Shown here one piece after another: positions 36,419 to 46,136 of a stretch of DNA of 64,000 nt. The stretch is from Morchella semilibera (taxonomy: Eukaryota; Ascomycota; Pezizomycetes; Pezizales; Morchellaceae): the NCBI GenBank assembly GCA_009192285.1, contig WBVU01000012.1, positions 434,001-498,000 of the forward strand. The letters are read 5' to 3'. The notes beneath the pieces are model-generated. The model saw only the letters and a list, made by a program, of their open reading frames with translations, was not told the origin of the DNA and did not search any database. Position 1 is the stretch's first letter. Each line of letters opens with the position of its first letter. Position numbers and translations under genes: made by a program.

Positions 36419-36942
36419 TATCACGGAGCGAGGCGAGGATGTAGTCGGAGAAGCCAAGGTACACAACCGAGGTAGGAGACAGAGCGAAGCGAGGGGAGGT
36501 GAGCGAGATAGGGGATACTTGGACTAATCAAGAGCGGGGATGCGAGGCAATACGATCACGGGAACTATAGAGGTGGAGCGAGATCCCCGAAGGGTTTTTC
36601 CTTGACGAGACCAGAGACCTAAAGTTCAGTATTGACTAAAGGGACAGGAAGATTGCGTGAAGAGGAAAGGAAAGAAGAAAACTATCTACAAGCGAGGACG
36701 AAGCCTCCATATATACACCACATACTAGCCCAATGACTCATCCGAGTAACCCTGTACAGAACCCCATAGAATCCTCCAAGACATCCGCGTATCCTATCGC
36801 CGAGCTTACATATCCTTATTCCCTATTACCGAAACCGTATCTCCGATCCGAACCCTTGTAATCGAATCCCATAGAACATAAGAGAATCCCTGACTAATCC
36901 CTCTTCCCGCAACATCGCCATAGTGCGTTCCACACTGTGATA
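36419..36942 (-). repeat. 5' LTR of gypsy 2 (524 bp)
   Basis: Adjacent to the gag end of the element. Plus-strand ends TATCACGGAG and ACTGTGATA, followed by the AATGT duplication. Confidence 0.88.
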
Positions 36943-37152
36943 AATGTTAAGCGAAGAAGGCAACGAGAACGATGAGAGGTACCATAAGTTTTCCTTTTAC
37001 AGAGGAAAGAATCTTGGAGGCGAGGAACTATAGCTTAGAAATAGGAGTATATTCCTATGTACTGAGATAACAGGAAGACGAGACAGAGAGGAAAGAAAAA
37101 AAAGACTAAGGAAAACATCTATCTCCGCTATTTAACAATTCTCCCCCACCAG

Positions 37153-37289
37153 CATCAGTAAGACTTCATTTGTCTCCTGATATCTCCTGATCTTCAGGAG
37201 ACTCAAAAAATCTCCAGGAGTCTCAGGAGACTCTCAGGATACCTGGGAGACTGTTGAGAGACTGCAATCATAAGTTGAGTTTGCTGATG
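37153..37289 (+). mobile_element. CATCAGCAA MITE copy inside LTR-B2 (AG duplication)
   Basis: 137 bp, AG on both sides (37151-37152 and 37290-37291). The uninterrupted target is visible in LTR-B copy 4 as ccaccagtccg near 39848, which confirms a 2-bp AG duplication. Confidence 0.92.
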
Positions 37290-37485
37290 AGTCCGATATG
37301 ACTCACACATTTACTCATAGAACCTCATAGAAATCCCTCGCTACCACACCTCGTATTTCTCCCCACCATCTCGCCACTTTCTATTACCAATCCTTCCTGC
37401 AACCGAACTTCATAGAATCCGATGACGACAACCTCACCTCATCTCTCCCATCCTCGTTTAACATAACTCCATTCATCGCAATATC

Positions 37486-37998
37486 TCTAACGGGGCGGGG
37501 TCGGGCTCAGGAACGAGGCGAGATAGAACTCAGAGACGGAGGCAGGACGGGGTCGGCTCAAGATATACCCAAGGCGAGGCAGGTTCGGGTTCAGGTTCAG
37601 GTTCGGATTCAGGTTCAGGTTCGAATTCAGGTTCAGGGACGAGGTGGAGACAGGAAGGCCGAAGCTAAAGTAATGTATTGCTAACAGGAAGAAGACGTTG
37701 CCTAGAGAGGCAGAAACATAGGAAAGAACGAACTCTATATATACAACTTTCCCGTCACACCGCTGACTCATAACCATAGAATCCCATAGAACCTCCCCCA
37801 CTTCCGTACCACCCATACTATTCCCAATATCCATACCTCTAACCTGACACTACCCCATCCTTCCTAGCGCTTACCTTCTATTACCCGAACTCCTTCCTAA
37901 TTCATCGTTCTACTTCCGACATCGACCGATACTATCCAACAACCCTGTTCCGAAGACGCCGTGGCGGCAGGCGAGGTGCAGGAGGCGAAACCGTAATA
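37486..37998 (-). mobile_element. Solo LTR-C, copy 2
   Basis: 513 bp; plus-strand ends TCTAACGGGG and ACCGTAATA; 5-bp duplication ATATC at 37481-37485 and 37999-38003. It sits inside LTR-B2, whose sequence resumes after the duplication. Confidence 0.88.
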
Positions 37999-38049
37999 AT
38001 ATCGCTACGACTACCGCACTATCGGGACCGATGCCAAGATGCCGGGACA

Positions 38050-38305
38050 ACAGGATGATTGGACTGCCTTCCTTCCACTGGCCGAGTTCGCGACCAATAA
38101 TCATATTTCCGATACAACTAATATGTCCCTCTTCTAAGCTAACTATGGAAGACACCCCCAAAGGACATTTGAGCCATTGCAACATGGAAGAAAAGTGAAT
38201 GAGGATCAGGCCAATAGATTGGCAAGGGAGATGTCCTAGGTTTTTGATTTTTTAAAGAGCGAGATGTTTCGGGCCCAGAAGATACAGGAGGAAATGGCTA
38301 ATATG
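38050..38305 (+). mobile_element. Chromovirus integrase fragment (part 1)
   Basis: Reads like the integrase end of a gypsy element (AFLPLAEFATNNH, EDQANRLAREM, FRAQKIQEEMAN), similar to but distinct from gypsy 2. Broken fossil; a further piece (VWLFTRNI, KKLDW) follows the solo LTR-B at 39344-39410. Confidence 0.65.
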
Positions 38306-38394
38306 TATCAGCAAGCTTTACCATTTATGACTGGAGTCTCCTGAGTCTCCTGAGACCCCTGTAATCTCCTTAGACTTGTAAAATCTTGCTGATG
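38306..38394. mobile_element. Short relative of the CATCAGCAA MITE (89 bp)
   Basis: Ends TATCAGCAAG and CTTGCTGATG with a family-like core (gactggagtctcctgagtctcctgagac). It is about 50 bp shorter than the standard 137 bp and so looks like an internally deleted or related subfamily copy. Confidence 0.65.
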
Positions 38395-38673
38395 TACATC
38401 GGACTCCAGCGACTCACTATGCGGTTGGCTGTCCCGGCGTCTTGGCATTGGTCCCGAGGGTTCGGTAGTCGAAGCGCTGTTGTGATTGTTTAGGAATGGC
38501 TAAGCGAGAAGGGGGGTGTGCTGAAGAAAGTTGTCGTCATTAGGTTCTGGAGGGTTCGATGGCGTGATGGATTTGTAATATAAATAACGGAGATGGTGGG
38601 GAGGAATACGAGGTGTGGATGCGATGGGTTTCCGTGGGTTTCTATGAACTGATGTTTGCGTCATAGCGGACTG

Positions 38674-38810
38674 CATCAGCAAGACTTCATTTGTCCTCTG
38701 ATATCTCCTGAGCCTCAGGAGACTCAAAAAATATCTGGGAGGCTCAGGAGAGTCTCAGGAGACCTGGGAGACTGTTGGGAGACTCCAGTCACAAGTTGAG
38801 TTTGCTGATG
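38674..38810 (+). mobile_element. CATCAGCAA MITE copy inside LTR-B3
   Basis: 137 bp. Right flank TA, left flank TG; the empty site in LTR-B1 (gcggactagtgg near 29602) indicates a TA target with one later change on the left. Confidence 0.9.
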
Positions 38811-39113
38811 TAGTGGAGGAGTAGTGTTAAATAGCGGGGTTGGATGTTTTCTTTAATGCTTTCTTTCTTTTCTCTCTGTCTCGTCTTCCTGTTATTTCGG
38901 TACATAGGAATCTACTCCTATTTCTAAGCCATAGCCTCTCGTACCAAACACGTGATCCTCCGACGAGAGAAAACTCATAGTATCCCTCATCGTTCTCGTT
39001 GAGGTACATCTGGTCCTCACTCTCCCTTCTTTGCACCCTTGTGCCCCTGCCCTTGCCTTTGCCTTTGCCGGCGCCTGTACTTGTGCCTGCCCGGTGTTAT
39101 CTTTGTCTTCGTC

Positions 39114-39250
39114 CATCAGCAAGACTTCATTTGTCTCCTGATGTCTCCTGAGCCTCAGGAGACTCAAAAAATATCCAGGAATCTCAGGAGACTCTCAGGA
39201 GACCTGGGAGACTGTTGGGAGACTCCAGTAATAAGTTGAGTTTGCTGATG
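39114..39250 (+). mobile_element. CATCAGCAA MITE copy inside LTR-B3 (TC duplication)
   Basis: 137 bp, TC on both sides (39112-39113 and 39251-39252). Second MITE within the same solo LTR. Confidence 0.9.
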
Positions 39251-39343
39251 TCGGTCTCCTTGTCGCTGGACTGTACCCCTCGGGTCCTTCTGCGTCATTA
39301 TTGTCATCTTCTTCTTTGCGTCGGGTCACTCCGTCATATTGGC

Positions 39344-39410
39344 AATTCAGTCTGGCTCTTTACCCGGAATATAGAAACTAAACCACTCTCGAAAAAACTC
39401 GACTGGTCAA
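39344..39410 (+). mobile_element. Chromovirus integrase fragment (part 2)
   Basis: Continuation of the fossil interrupted by solo LTR-B3. The following 64 bases (39411-39474) are not recognised. Confidence 0.55.
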
Positions 39411-39474
39411 CTGCAGTTGACTGCAATCAGACTGAAAAGCTGGTGGCATTGATGTCATCGAGACCCTTTGATAT

Positions 39475-40094
39475 TGTGACGGAGTAACCTGACGCGAAGT
39501 AGAAGATGACAATAATGATGCAGAAGGACTCAAGGGGCACAGCCAACGCGATGAGGACACCGACGAAGACAGGGACAACACTGGGTAGGCACAAGCACAG
39601 GCACCGGCAAGGACAAGGGCACAAGAACACGGGGCAGAGAAGGTGAGGACCGAATGGACCTCAACGAGAACGATGATGAATACTATAGGGGTCCTTGTTT
39701 GGAGGACAGAGTCTTTGGTACGAGAGGCCATGGCTTGGAAATAGGAGTAGATCCCTATGTACTGAGATGACAGGAAGACGAGACAGAGAGAAAAGAAAGA
39801 AAGAACTAAGAAAAACATCTATCCCCGCTATTTAACACCCCTCCTCCACCAGTCCGCCAAGACTACATATCGTCATCCACAGAACCCCATAGAAACCCGT
39901 CGCTACCACACCTCGTAATCCTTCCCACCATCCCCGCTATTTACATTACCAATCCATCACGCCATCGAACCTCCTAGAAACCTATGACGACAACCTCCTC
40001 CGCACATTACCCGCCTTCGCTTAACATTCCCCTAACAACCACAACCGTATATCGCCTACCGAACTATCGGGACAGATGCCAAGACGCCGGGACA
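39475..40094 (-). mobile_element. Solo LTR-B, copy 4
   Basis: 620 bp in minus orientation: plus-strand ends TGTGACGGAGTAACC and GACGCCGGGACA. This copy is free of MITEs and serves as the reference for the family. No matching 5-bp duplication was found (left gatat, right cttgg), so it may have arisen by recombination between copies. Confidence 0.85.
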
Positions 40095-41903
40095 CTTGGG
40101 AGACAGGGTGCGTCTTAGGGAAACCTATTCAAGTTTTTTTCGATGTTGATATGTTGATAACATAATCCTTGGCATGTAGCATTGCGGCAGCGTGGCATAG
40201 TTGATAACAAGTATGGCGCGAGAAGGCATAGGGGGTGGGTCTGTAAACCTCAGAGGAATTTTTTTTGTATGGGAATTAGACCGTTAGGCTAGGCACTAGT
40301 ACAATTATGGGAGTAGATCTCCCAATTTCTACATAGACTGATTGGCTGCAAACGCTGAAGTTTACACACCTACCCTCCATAGCTTCTCGAGCCATATGTC
40401 CACCTTGCCCGCTTTAAATAAGCTGCTTAGTAGTAAATGAATAAAGCATCTTGAGCATCATAAACAATCACTATGAAATCACACAGCAGAAATGGTTGCC
40501 TGCACATGCATGTACTCATATATACTCGTCTACCAGTATAAGAACCAGAAAATGCGAGTGACAAAGTCAATGATTATTTGTATGGAGTGGCAAAGTTCTG
40601 CCATACAAATAATCCTTTCGCATTTTCAGGTTCTTACCCTGGTAGACGAGTATATTATTCGTATCTGCGAACCAAAGAGAAAAGTCCTTCTCATATCCGG
40701 TACCTGTAGCACAAAAATTAGTAATATGAATCGTAGCAGAGTCATATCTATGACTAGGCTGCTGATCCCAGAGAAACCCAACCTCCCCAAATCCAGCCCA
40801 TATATCCATGGTGTAGTTTTGAACTTCCTTTACGACCGTGATATACTCGCGCGTTAACTAAGTCGTCGGATATCGTTACAACCAAACACTTATCAAAAAT
40901 TCCGACTTTCTAATTAACGACTGAGTACGTGATAGATATCCCTATAGCTACATGTTATTCTGTGAGGGAACTAGTGATGCCGCTGTTTTTCAGTCACGTT
41001 GGGATAGAGAGTGGTAAAGAGCATATCAGCCTTTACACTCACACATACATTATTTGGCTTATACCTTACCGAAAAATCTGTGCTCGGCGCGATGGGCTTT
41101 TTAGTTTTTCAGATTGCGGGCCACGGGTACCCTAGGTGGGGCTGTATATCAAGGAGGTTCCAAAGATATAACTAGCCGCCTTGGTAACAGACCAACACGC
41201 GAGATCAACTACCATAAGGAGGCCTCATAATTACACACTTTTTCTCGACCCGCTAATGTCTCCGACGGTATCTGGCTTGAGGAGATTGATAAAGGGGTAA
41301 CTACATGTACTTAGTACATATATGTGGTATATATATACATGTATGTATGGAGATAACCAGAGCTCGCACCACAAGGTTCGGTCTAGTCATCCCCTCTTCA
41401 TGAATTCCGATAGCTCAAAGTGGCCCGCCTCATAGACAATGAAGCCCACTTAAATCTTCTTCGTGAGCGGGGTGTCGTAATGCATGTATTTTAACTCGTA
41501 GTTTTTATATACACATATCAGCGGATCGCCAAATAAGGTTATTCCGGGGTTGGTATTATCTAAATCCAGAGTGGTTGGAATAGAGAAGGGGGTAAGTATA
41601 TATCTGCATACATGTAGACATGGGGGGAAGTAGCAACAGAAGGATACGTAACACGCTAACCTCGTACCCATCACTTACGGGCAGCTTTTGGAACAGGTCT
41701 AGTAACACGTCTCATTGCGATGTATAACGTGTAAGAGAAGAAGCTATTAAAACTAAAGCCCTAGCAGAGTTAATTAATGCAAAGGTTCTAATCATATGAT
41801 CCACCAGCAGATATACTGGGCAGAGAAATGATTAGTAAATCCTATCAATCCCCCCAAGGCACTATTGTTGTCTCCTTCTCCCCAGCCCTGATTCATGCCT
41901 TCG
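40095..41903. other. Intergenic region between the element cluster and MSH4
   Basis: Holds the foldback element at 40525-40650 and TACATGTA copies at 41302, 41336 and 41609. No gene seen. Confidence 0.5.
40525..40650. mobile_element. Foldback MITE, 126 bp, TA duplication
   Basis: Left arm CTCGTCTACCAGTATAAGAA and the reversed right arm CTCGTCTACCAGGGTAAGAA agree at 18 of 20, and the similarity continues inward (CCxGAAAATGCGA, then ATTATTTGTATGG) to a short loop near 40590. TA lies on both sides (40523-40524, 40651-40652). Confidence 0.78.
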
Positions 41904-44900
41904 CTAGGTCTCGGTTTCATCGTCCATGTCCTCACTTTGTTCCTGCGCAAGGTCCAGGCCTAGATCATCAGAGAGTCTATTCGAACTTTCCTGAATTTCA
42001 CTTTCGCCATCATCATCATTCTCTTCATCCACCCCCCCATCTCTACTCCCCTCATCTTCCTCATCAGCAAGGTCCTCGGAGAGTTTCGACATTCTAGTAA
42101 CAAACTCGTCCTGGACCTTGGCCAGCCAGGATTGCAATGTCTTATCATCCATATTTCCATCCCTGGCTTGAATCAGAGTCTCTTTTAGCTTGAGTATAAG
42201 GTTCCTTCTTCTGGACAAATGAAATGACTTAGATTTTCGTTTCTGTTTGTCAAGATTCCTAGAAAGAGTCTCAGACACCAACGTGGCCTTAGCTAGCACA
42301 TCCTGCGGAAGTCCAACAATTCTGGCTAAAGCTAGGCCTGTTTTTAAATGCTGTAAGTAAGCCTTATTATAACCAAATTATATATATATATATATATATA
42401 TATTAGGAATTTGTCTTGTGCTTCACCATAATATTGATCTTTTACACTTCCGTCCGCAACTTTATAGAGCATTGTCATAGTGTTTGGATCTTTCATCTAG
42501 GTTTCATATTCATGTTAGTCATATGGCTGTATCTATTCCACTGGACAGCACTAGTGATAATAATTCATAGCTAGCGAAGATTCACCTCAACCTGTAAGTG
42601 TAGATTAACTACGCCGGCCCTTTCGGCAAGTATGTTCGCCAAATCCCTAAAGTGCGTTGCGAACCATACAAAGGCTCTACTCTCAATCAATGCTTCGCAG
42701 ACCGCCAACGCTAGAGCCAACCCATCTCTGGTACTGGTGCCTCGCCAAGCTCATCCATGATTATCAGGCTGCCTTTGCCGAGATTGCGGAGTATAAAGGC
42801 CGTTTCCCGCATTTCAGACGCAAATGTGGAGGCATTAGCTTCGATTCCGTCATCCATGGAGACACGAGCGAACAGTTGTTGTGTAATAGGAAACGAGGCA
42901 TACTGAGCCGGGACGCTAATTCAAAGGTAGTATTCTAGTAGGTATGTTCAGGGCTGAAGAGGGAGGAGTACTTACTATGATCCGATTTGCGCAATTACAG
43001 CCGTGAGTGCGATCGACCGCAGGTAGGTCGACTAGGGTGATAATAAATACTCAACAACCCACCAATATCAGTTCGTGTTAAAGACAACTACACACCTTTC
43101 CCGACATGTTGCAACCTATTTGGTCGAGAACGCCGTTAGATACGTTAGATACCCGAACCGCTAGCTATTCTGTGTAACAATCGTTTGGCCCAATAAAAAG
43201 GTACCTACCAGTAATTATCTGAAATCTGTCAAACGAGTTTTCATTAGCCACCACCCCCTCCCCCACCCCACACACACTTAAAAAGCAAAGAAGTTGTGAA
43301 TTGACCGAGTCCCAATTCCTCGCGCTATTTTCTATATCACAGAATCTACCCCAAAGGGGCTTGGGATTGCGGGGTTTTCCTAGAATTCGACCTACCTAGA
43401 TTGTTGGCTTGCATAGACGTCGTTTGGGACGAACTTGTCCTTGTGAACCTTCTCACGAATTGGATGACGTCCGGCCTTGATTGCAAGTGTATCTGTGAAC
43501 TCAGGACGAACTGCAGTACCGTTAGTAAGATGCCCCCCACGTTTTATGGATTGATTTAATTCTTATTTGAACTGCTGGCAGCCGCCCAGTCGAGGAGATG
43601 AGCCAAACCGTAATCCTGAATTGTACAGAGATGTGCAAAAGATACAATCTATGAACATATGATCTTCAGTTGTTATCCAAATTTACCAGGTAATGGTGCG
43701 CACATGGGGGGTTCGGCGAACCATATCAAGCATCGCAATACCCTCACACACTTTGTATAGTGCGGATATCTCTTTTCTAATATCTTCAACCAATTGCTGC
43801 ACAGATTTATCGCCTTAGGACTATGTAAGTCATGCATGCCAGGTTATATCAAGAAATTGGTGTTTCTGGACTGTTTACTCATAAGCAAAACCTCCGTCAA
43901 TGAATCTCCGATCTACTCCTCGGCGTTAATTAAAATGAATCTTGAAGTATGCAAGTTGAGGAGAATGTCGATATTCCCTCATAATGTAGCCCAAGAGACC
44001 ATTGGTTTAGTAGGGGTCAATATCACCTTGGCATTTCGTTTGACTAGTTCCAAAGTAGTGAACTCGACAACAACTTTCTTCCGCACAACAACGTTCACAA
44101 AAATAGGCGGCAGGGATTTATCTTCTAAATCCATCGTTGAGAGCCGGAGGTAGTAACCTCTTCCAACCTCGAACTTTAGTTCCAGGGGGAGATCATGCTC
44201 CGCAGCCAGGCCTGCAACTAATGAATGAATGTCTTCTGTTGCTTCCTTGTAGGTCTGACGTGCAACATCAAGTAGACCATTCACGCCACTCTGCAGCAGG
44301 ACGTGTCAATACACACTGAAATAACCGAACCCGATGGAAAATCGGAACTACCAACCTTTACGGCATAGCATCTTTGATTACGGAGGTCAAGTGGGCTTTT
44401 TGAAAACGAAATGTCTTCATTTATAACATTACTGATCAGACTCATGACTGGTTCGATACGCTCTTCTCCACAAAGCTATACTGTCTCGTCAACTACAGCC
44501 TAAACTTACAGATATTTGGGTGGGTGCGGGCAAATGAAAGGATGCCTACATCTCTAATAGCCATCAACAGCTCACTTCTCCCGGAGGCAAGACTCTCACG
44601 AACTGGGGCAATGCAAAACAATACTTGTTTAAGTACTATGATATTATTAATCGATTGTTCTGAGTGTTTTAGCGAGGGCTTGACTGGTATTGTAATGAGC
44701 TTTGATCGTCAGTTTAATTTTTTTACACAGTAAGAATACTATATCGTACTGAAGTAAGAAGCCTATCCATATCCAGAAATGGTTTTAGAGCCTGTCTTGC
44801 TTGGAAAAACATTTCTTCATGCTGTGTAAACTCTTCCAATGCATCCAACCTTGCATTAAGTGTGGATACGTCAGTGAGTGGCTGTAACAGGTTGGAACGA

Positions 44901-45810
44901 AGTAGACGTGCTCCCATAGGAGTCAGTGTGTTGTTCAGTAGCCCAAACAAACATTCTGTGGATTTAGCGTTCTGAAGATTCTGGATCAATTCTAGACTGT
45001 GGACAGTACTGAAATCGATGAGCATAGAACCTGCAAGGAAAATCAACTTAGTGGATATCTTTTAGATTGAGCATATGTCATAGGCGACAGCAAACTGACC
45101 TTCACTCCCTTGGTACTTTATCCTGAGGGAATTGAGGGCGAATCTTGTGTAAGAAAGTTCGATATGCTTCAGCGCTGCACCAGCAGCAGAGATTGCATAA
45201 AACTTTGCAGATACAGCAACCTTGATACCAGCTATGTCGTCTGCAAAGGCTAGCTGCTGGATATAGTCATGCCCCATCTGCTCATTGTAGTATTTACGAG
45301 GCACTTGCGTGATAATCGCGCCGGGAATATAGTGCTCCAGTATAGAAATCAAGGTAGATTTGCGTGGTATGATGGCAGTGTTTGGGACTAGTATCTGCAT
45401 ATCAAACTATTGAGAACTCGCCGATCAAACAGAAAGATTCTTCCATCGTTATCAACTAACCTCTGCAGGATCAAAGACAGACAGTTTGTGTATGGTCCTA
45501 ATATAGGTCTGTGAGTCACATATCTCACTCAATACACACTCACCTAGAATTGCGACGTCAGTCACTGCTTCTGGTGCATAGTTTATAGCTCGGTATCAAC
45601 ACAAGTAGAAAATACCAGTCGTCATGTTCACGAAGCAAAGACCAACAGTGGCCGAGACCCCACGAGACTCTGCCACGGCACACACAATCTGCTGGACACC
45701 CCAACTGTTGAGGTAGCAGTTCGTGGTCGGCCTGTCCGTGGACGACCGGTGGAGGTCGAAGGGCGGGAAGGCCCGAGGATGTGGATTGGAGATAGCTCAT
45801 GATTGCAATT
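41904..45810 (-). CDS. MSH4: MutS homologue MSH4 (meiotic crossover factor), frame disrupted, possible pseudogene
   Basis: MSH4 with MSH5 forms a clamp that stabilises meiotic recombination intermediates. Many short exons carry family sequence in order: TGRPRTGRPRTATSTVGV, IVCAVAESRGVSATVGLCFV, ECVLSEICDSQTYIRTIHKL, TLISILEHYIPGAIITQVPR, HSLELIQNLQNAKSTECLFG, INEDISFSKSPLDLRNQRCY, IFVNVVVRKKVVVEFTTLEL, QQLVEDIRKEISALYKVCEG, EFTDTLAIKAGRHPIREKVH, the Walker A GCNMSGKSTYLRS (split by introns), MDDGIEANASTFASEM, and ESRAFVWFATHFRDL. The end at 41904 has an acidic tail. One base appears missing in the DELGRGTST motif (about 42739-42746) and another in the first coding block (about 45690-45700). 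The block around 43710 is poorly conserved and the start codon is not found, so this is either decaying or affected by base-call errors. Confidence 0.8.
42376..42406. repeat. TA microsatellite in an MSH4 intron
   Basis: About 13 tandem TA units lying between the two last MSH4 exons. Confidence 0.9.
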
Positions 45811-46136
45811 TTTTTTATGCAAGTGCCCAGTTCCGTATCATAGCGTGTGGGAGATCACATTTAGGGGAATGGGGCGGCCACGTTGAAAGGCAAACTATTC
45901 GGGGTCGGCCCGTCGGTCATCCTGCAGGAAAACAAGCTTTGCAGATCACTGGTCTAAGATCGGCTCGGGGGGGACCGAGGCGCTTTTCGGACCCTGTTTA
46001 TCTAATCTAATCTTATCAAACGATCTAGAGATCTTTACGACATTCTTCAGAGTCAGCTTTTTAACTTTTGCACTGTCATCTCTCACCCTCAGGTTGAACG
46101 CCCCATCGCCAGCTTAACTTCAACAACAACGCCACA
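45811..46136. promoter_or_regulatory. Divergent promoter MSH4/YJU2
   Basis: About 330 bp between the first recognisable MSH4 codons (-) and the YJU2 start (+). Bidirectional promoter by position; no motif assigned. An A8/T8 run (about 45811) borders the MSH4 side. Confidence 0.4.

Larger units (their letters stand above)
30346..36942 (-). mobile_element. Ty3/gypsy chromodomain retrotransposon 2 (broken)
   Basis: LTRs 30346-30869 and 36419-36942, each 524 bp, differing at about nine positions by eye (about 98% alike, so young). The 5-bp duplication AATGT lies at 30341-30345 and 36943-36947. LTR termini are TATCAC...GTGATA instead of TG...CA. On the minus strand: gag 36345-34900 (481 aa, one open frame, CCHC knuckle CFYCSQGGHLVKEC), protease about 34825-34550 (IDTGASGYAFID), reverse transcriptase about 34526-33620, RNase H about 33477-33000, integrase about 32601-31750, chromodomain about 31110-30893. 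Pol carries two insertions (a MITE at 33479 and a solo LTR at 31228) and roughly three to five further breaks. A purine-rich tract borders the 3' LTR near 30870-30890. Confidence 0.9.
36961..38049 (-). mobile_element. LTR-B, copy 2, truncated and carrying two insertions
   Basis: Minus-orientation LTR-B ending at 38049 with GCCGGGACA. Its far end is missing about 190 bp relative to copy 4. A MITE (37153-37289) and a solo LTR-C (37486-37998) have inserted into it. The stretch 36948-36960 beside it belongs to the plus-orientation LTR-B fragment hit by gypsy 2. Confidence 0.75.
38430..39338 (+). mobile_element. Solo LTR-B, copy 3, with two MITEs
   Basis: Begins TGTCCCGGCGTCTTGGCATT and ends CTCCGTCATA. 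The 5-bp duplication TTGGC is at 38425-38429 and 39339-39343. About 635 bp after subtracting the two nested MITEs. It interrupts the integrase fragment, which resumes at 39344. Confidence 0.9.

Noticed and set aside
26664-39250. Regularly recurring 137-bp repeats as a CRISPR-like array
   Set aside because: Spacing is irregular, orientation varies, and each copy has inverted ends and a target duplication; these are transposable elements.
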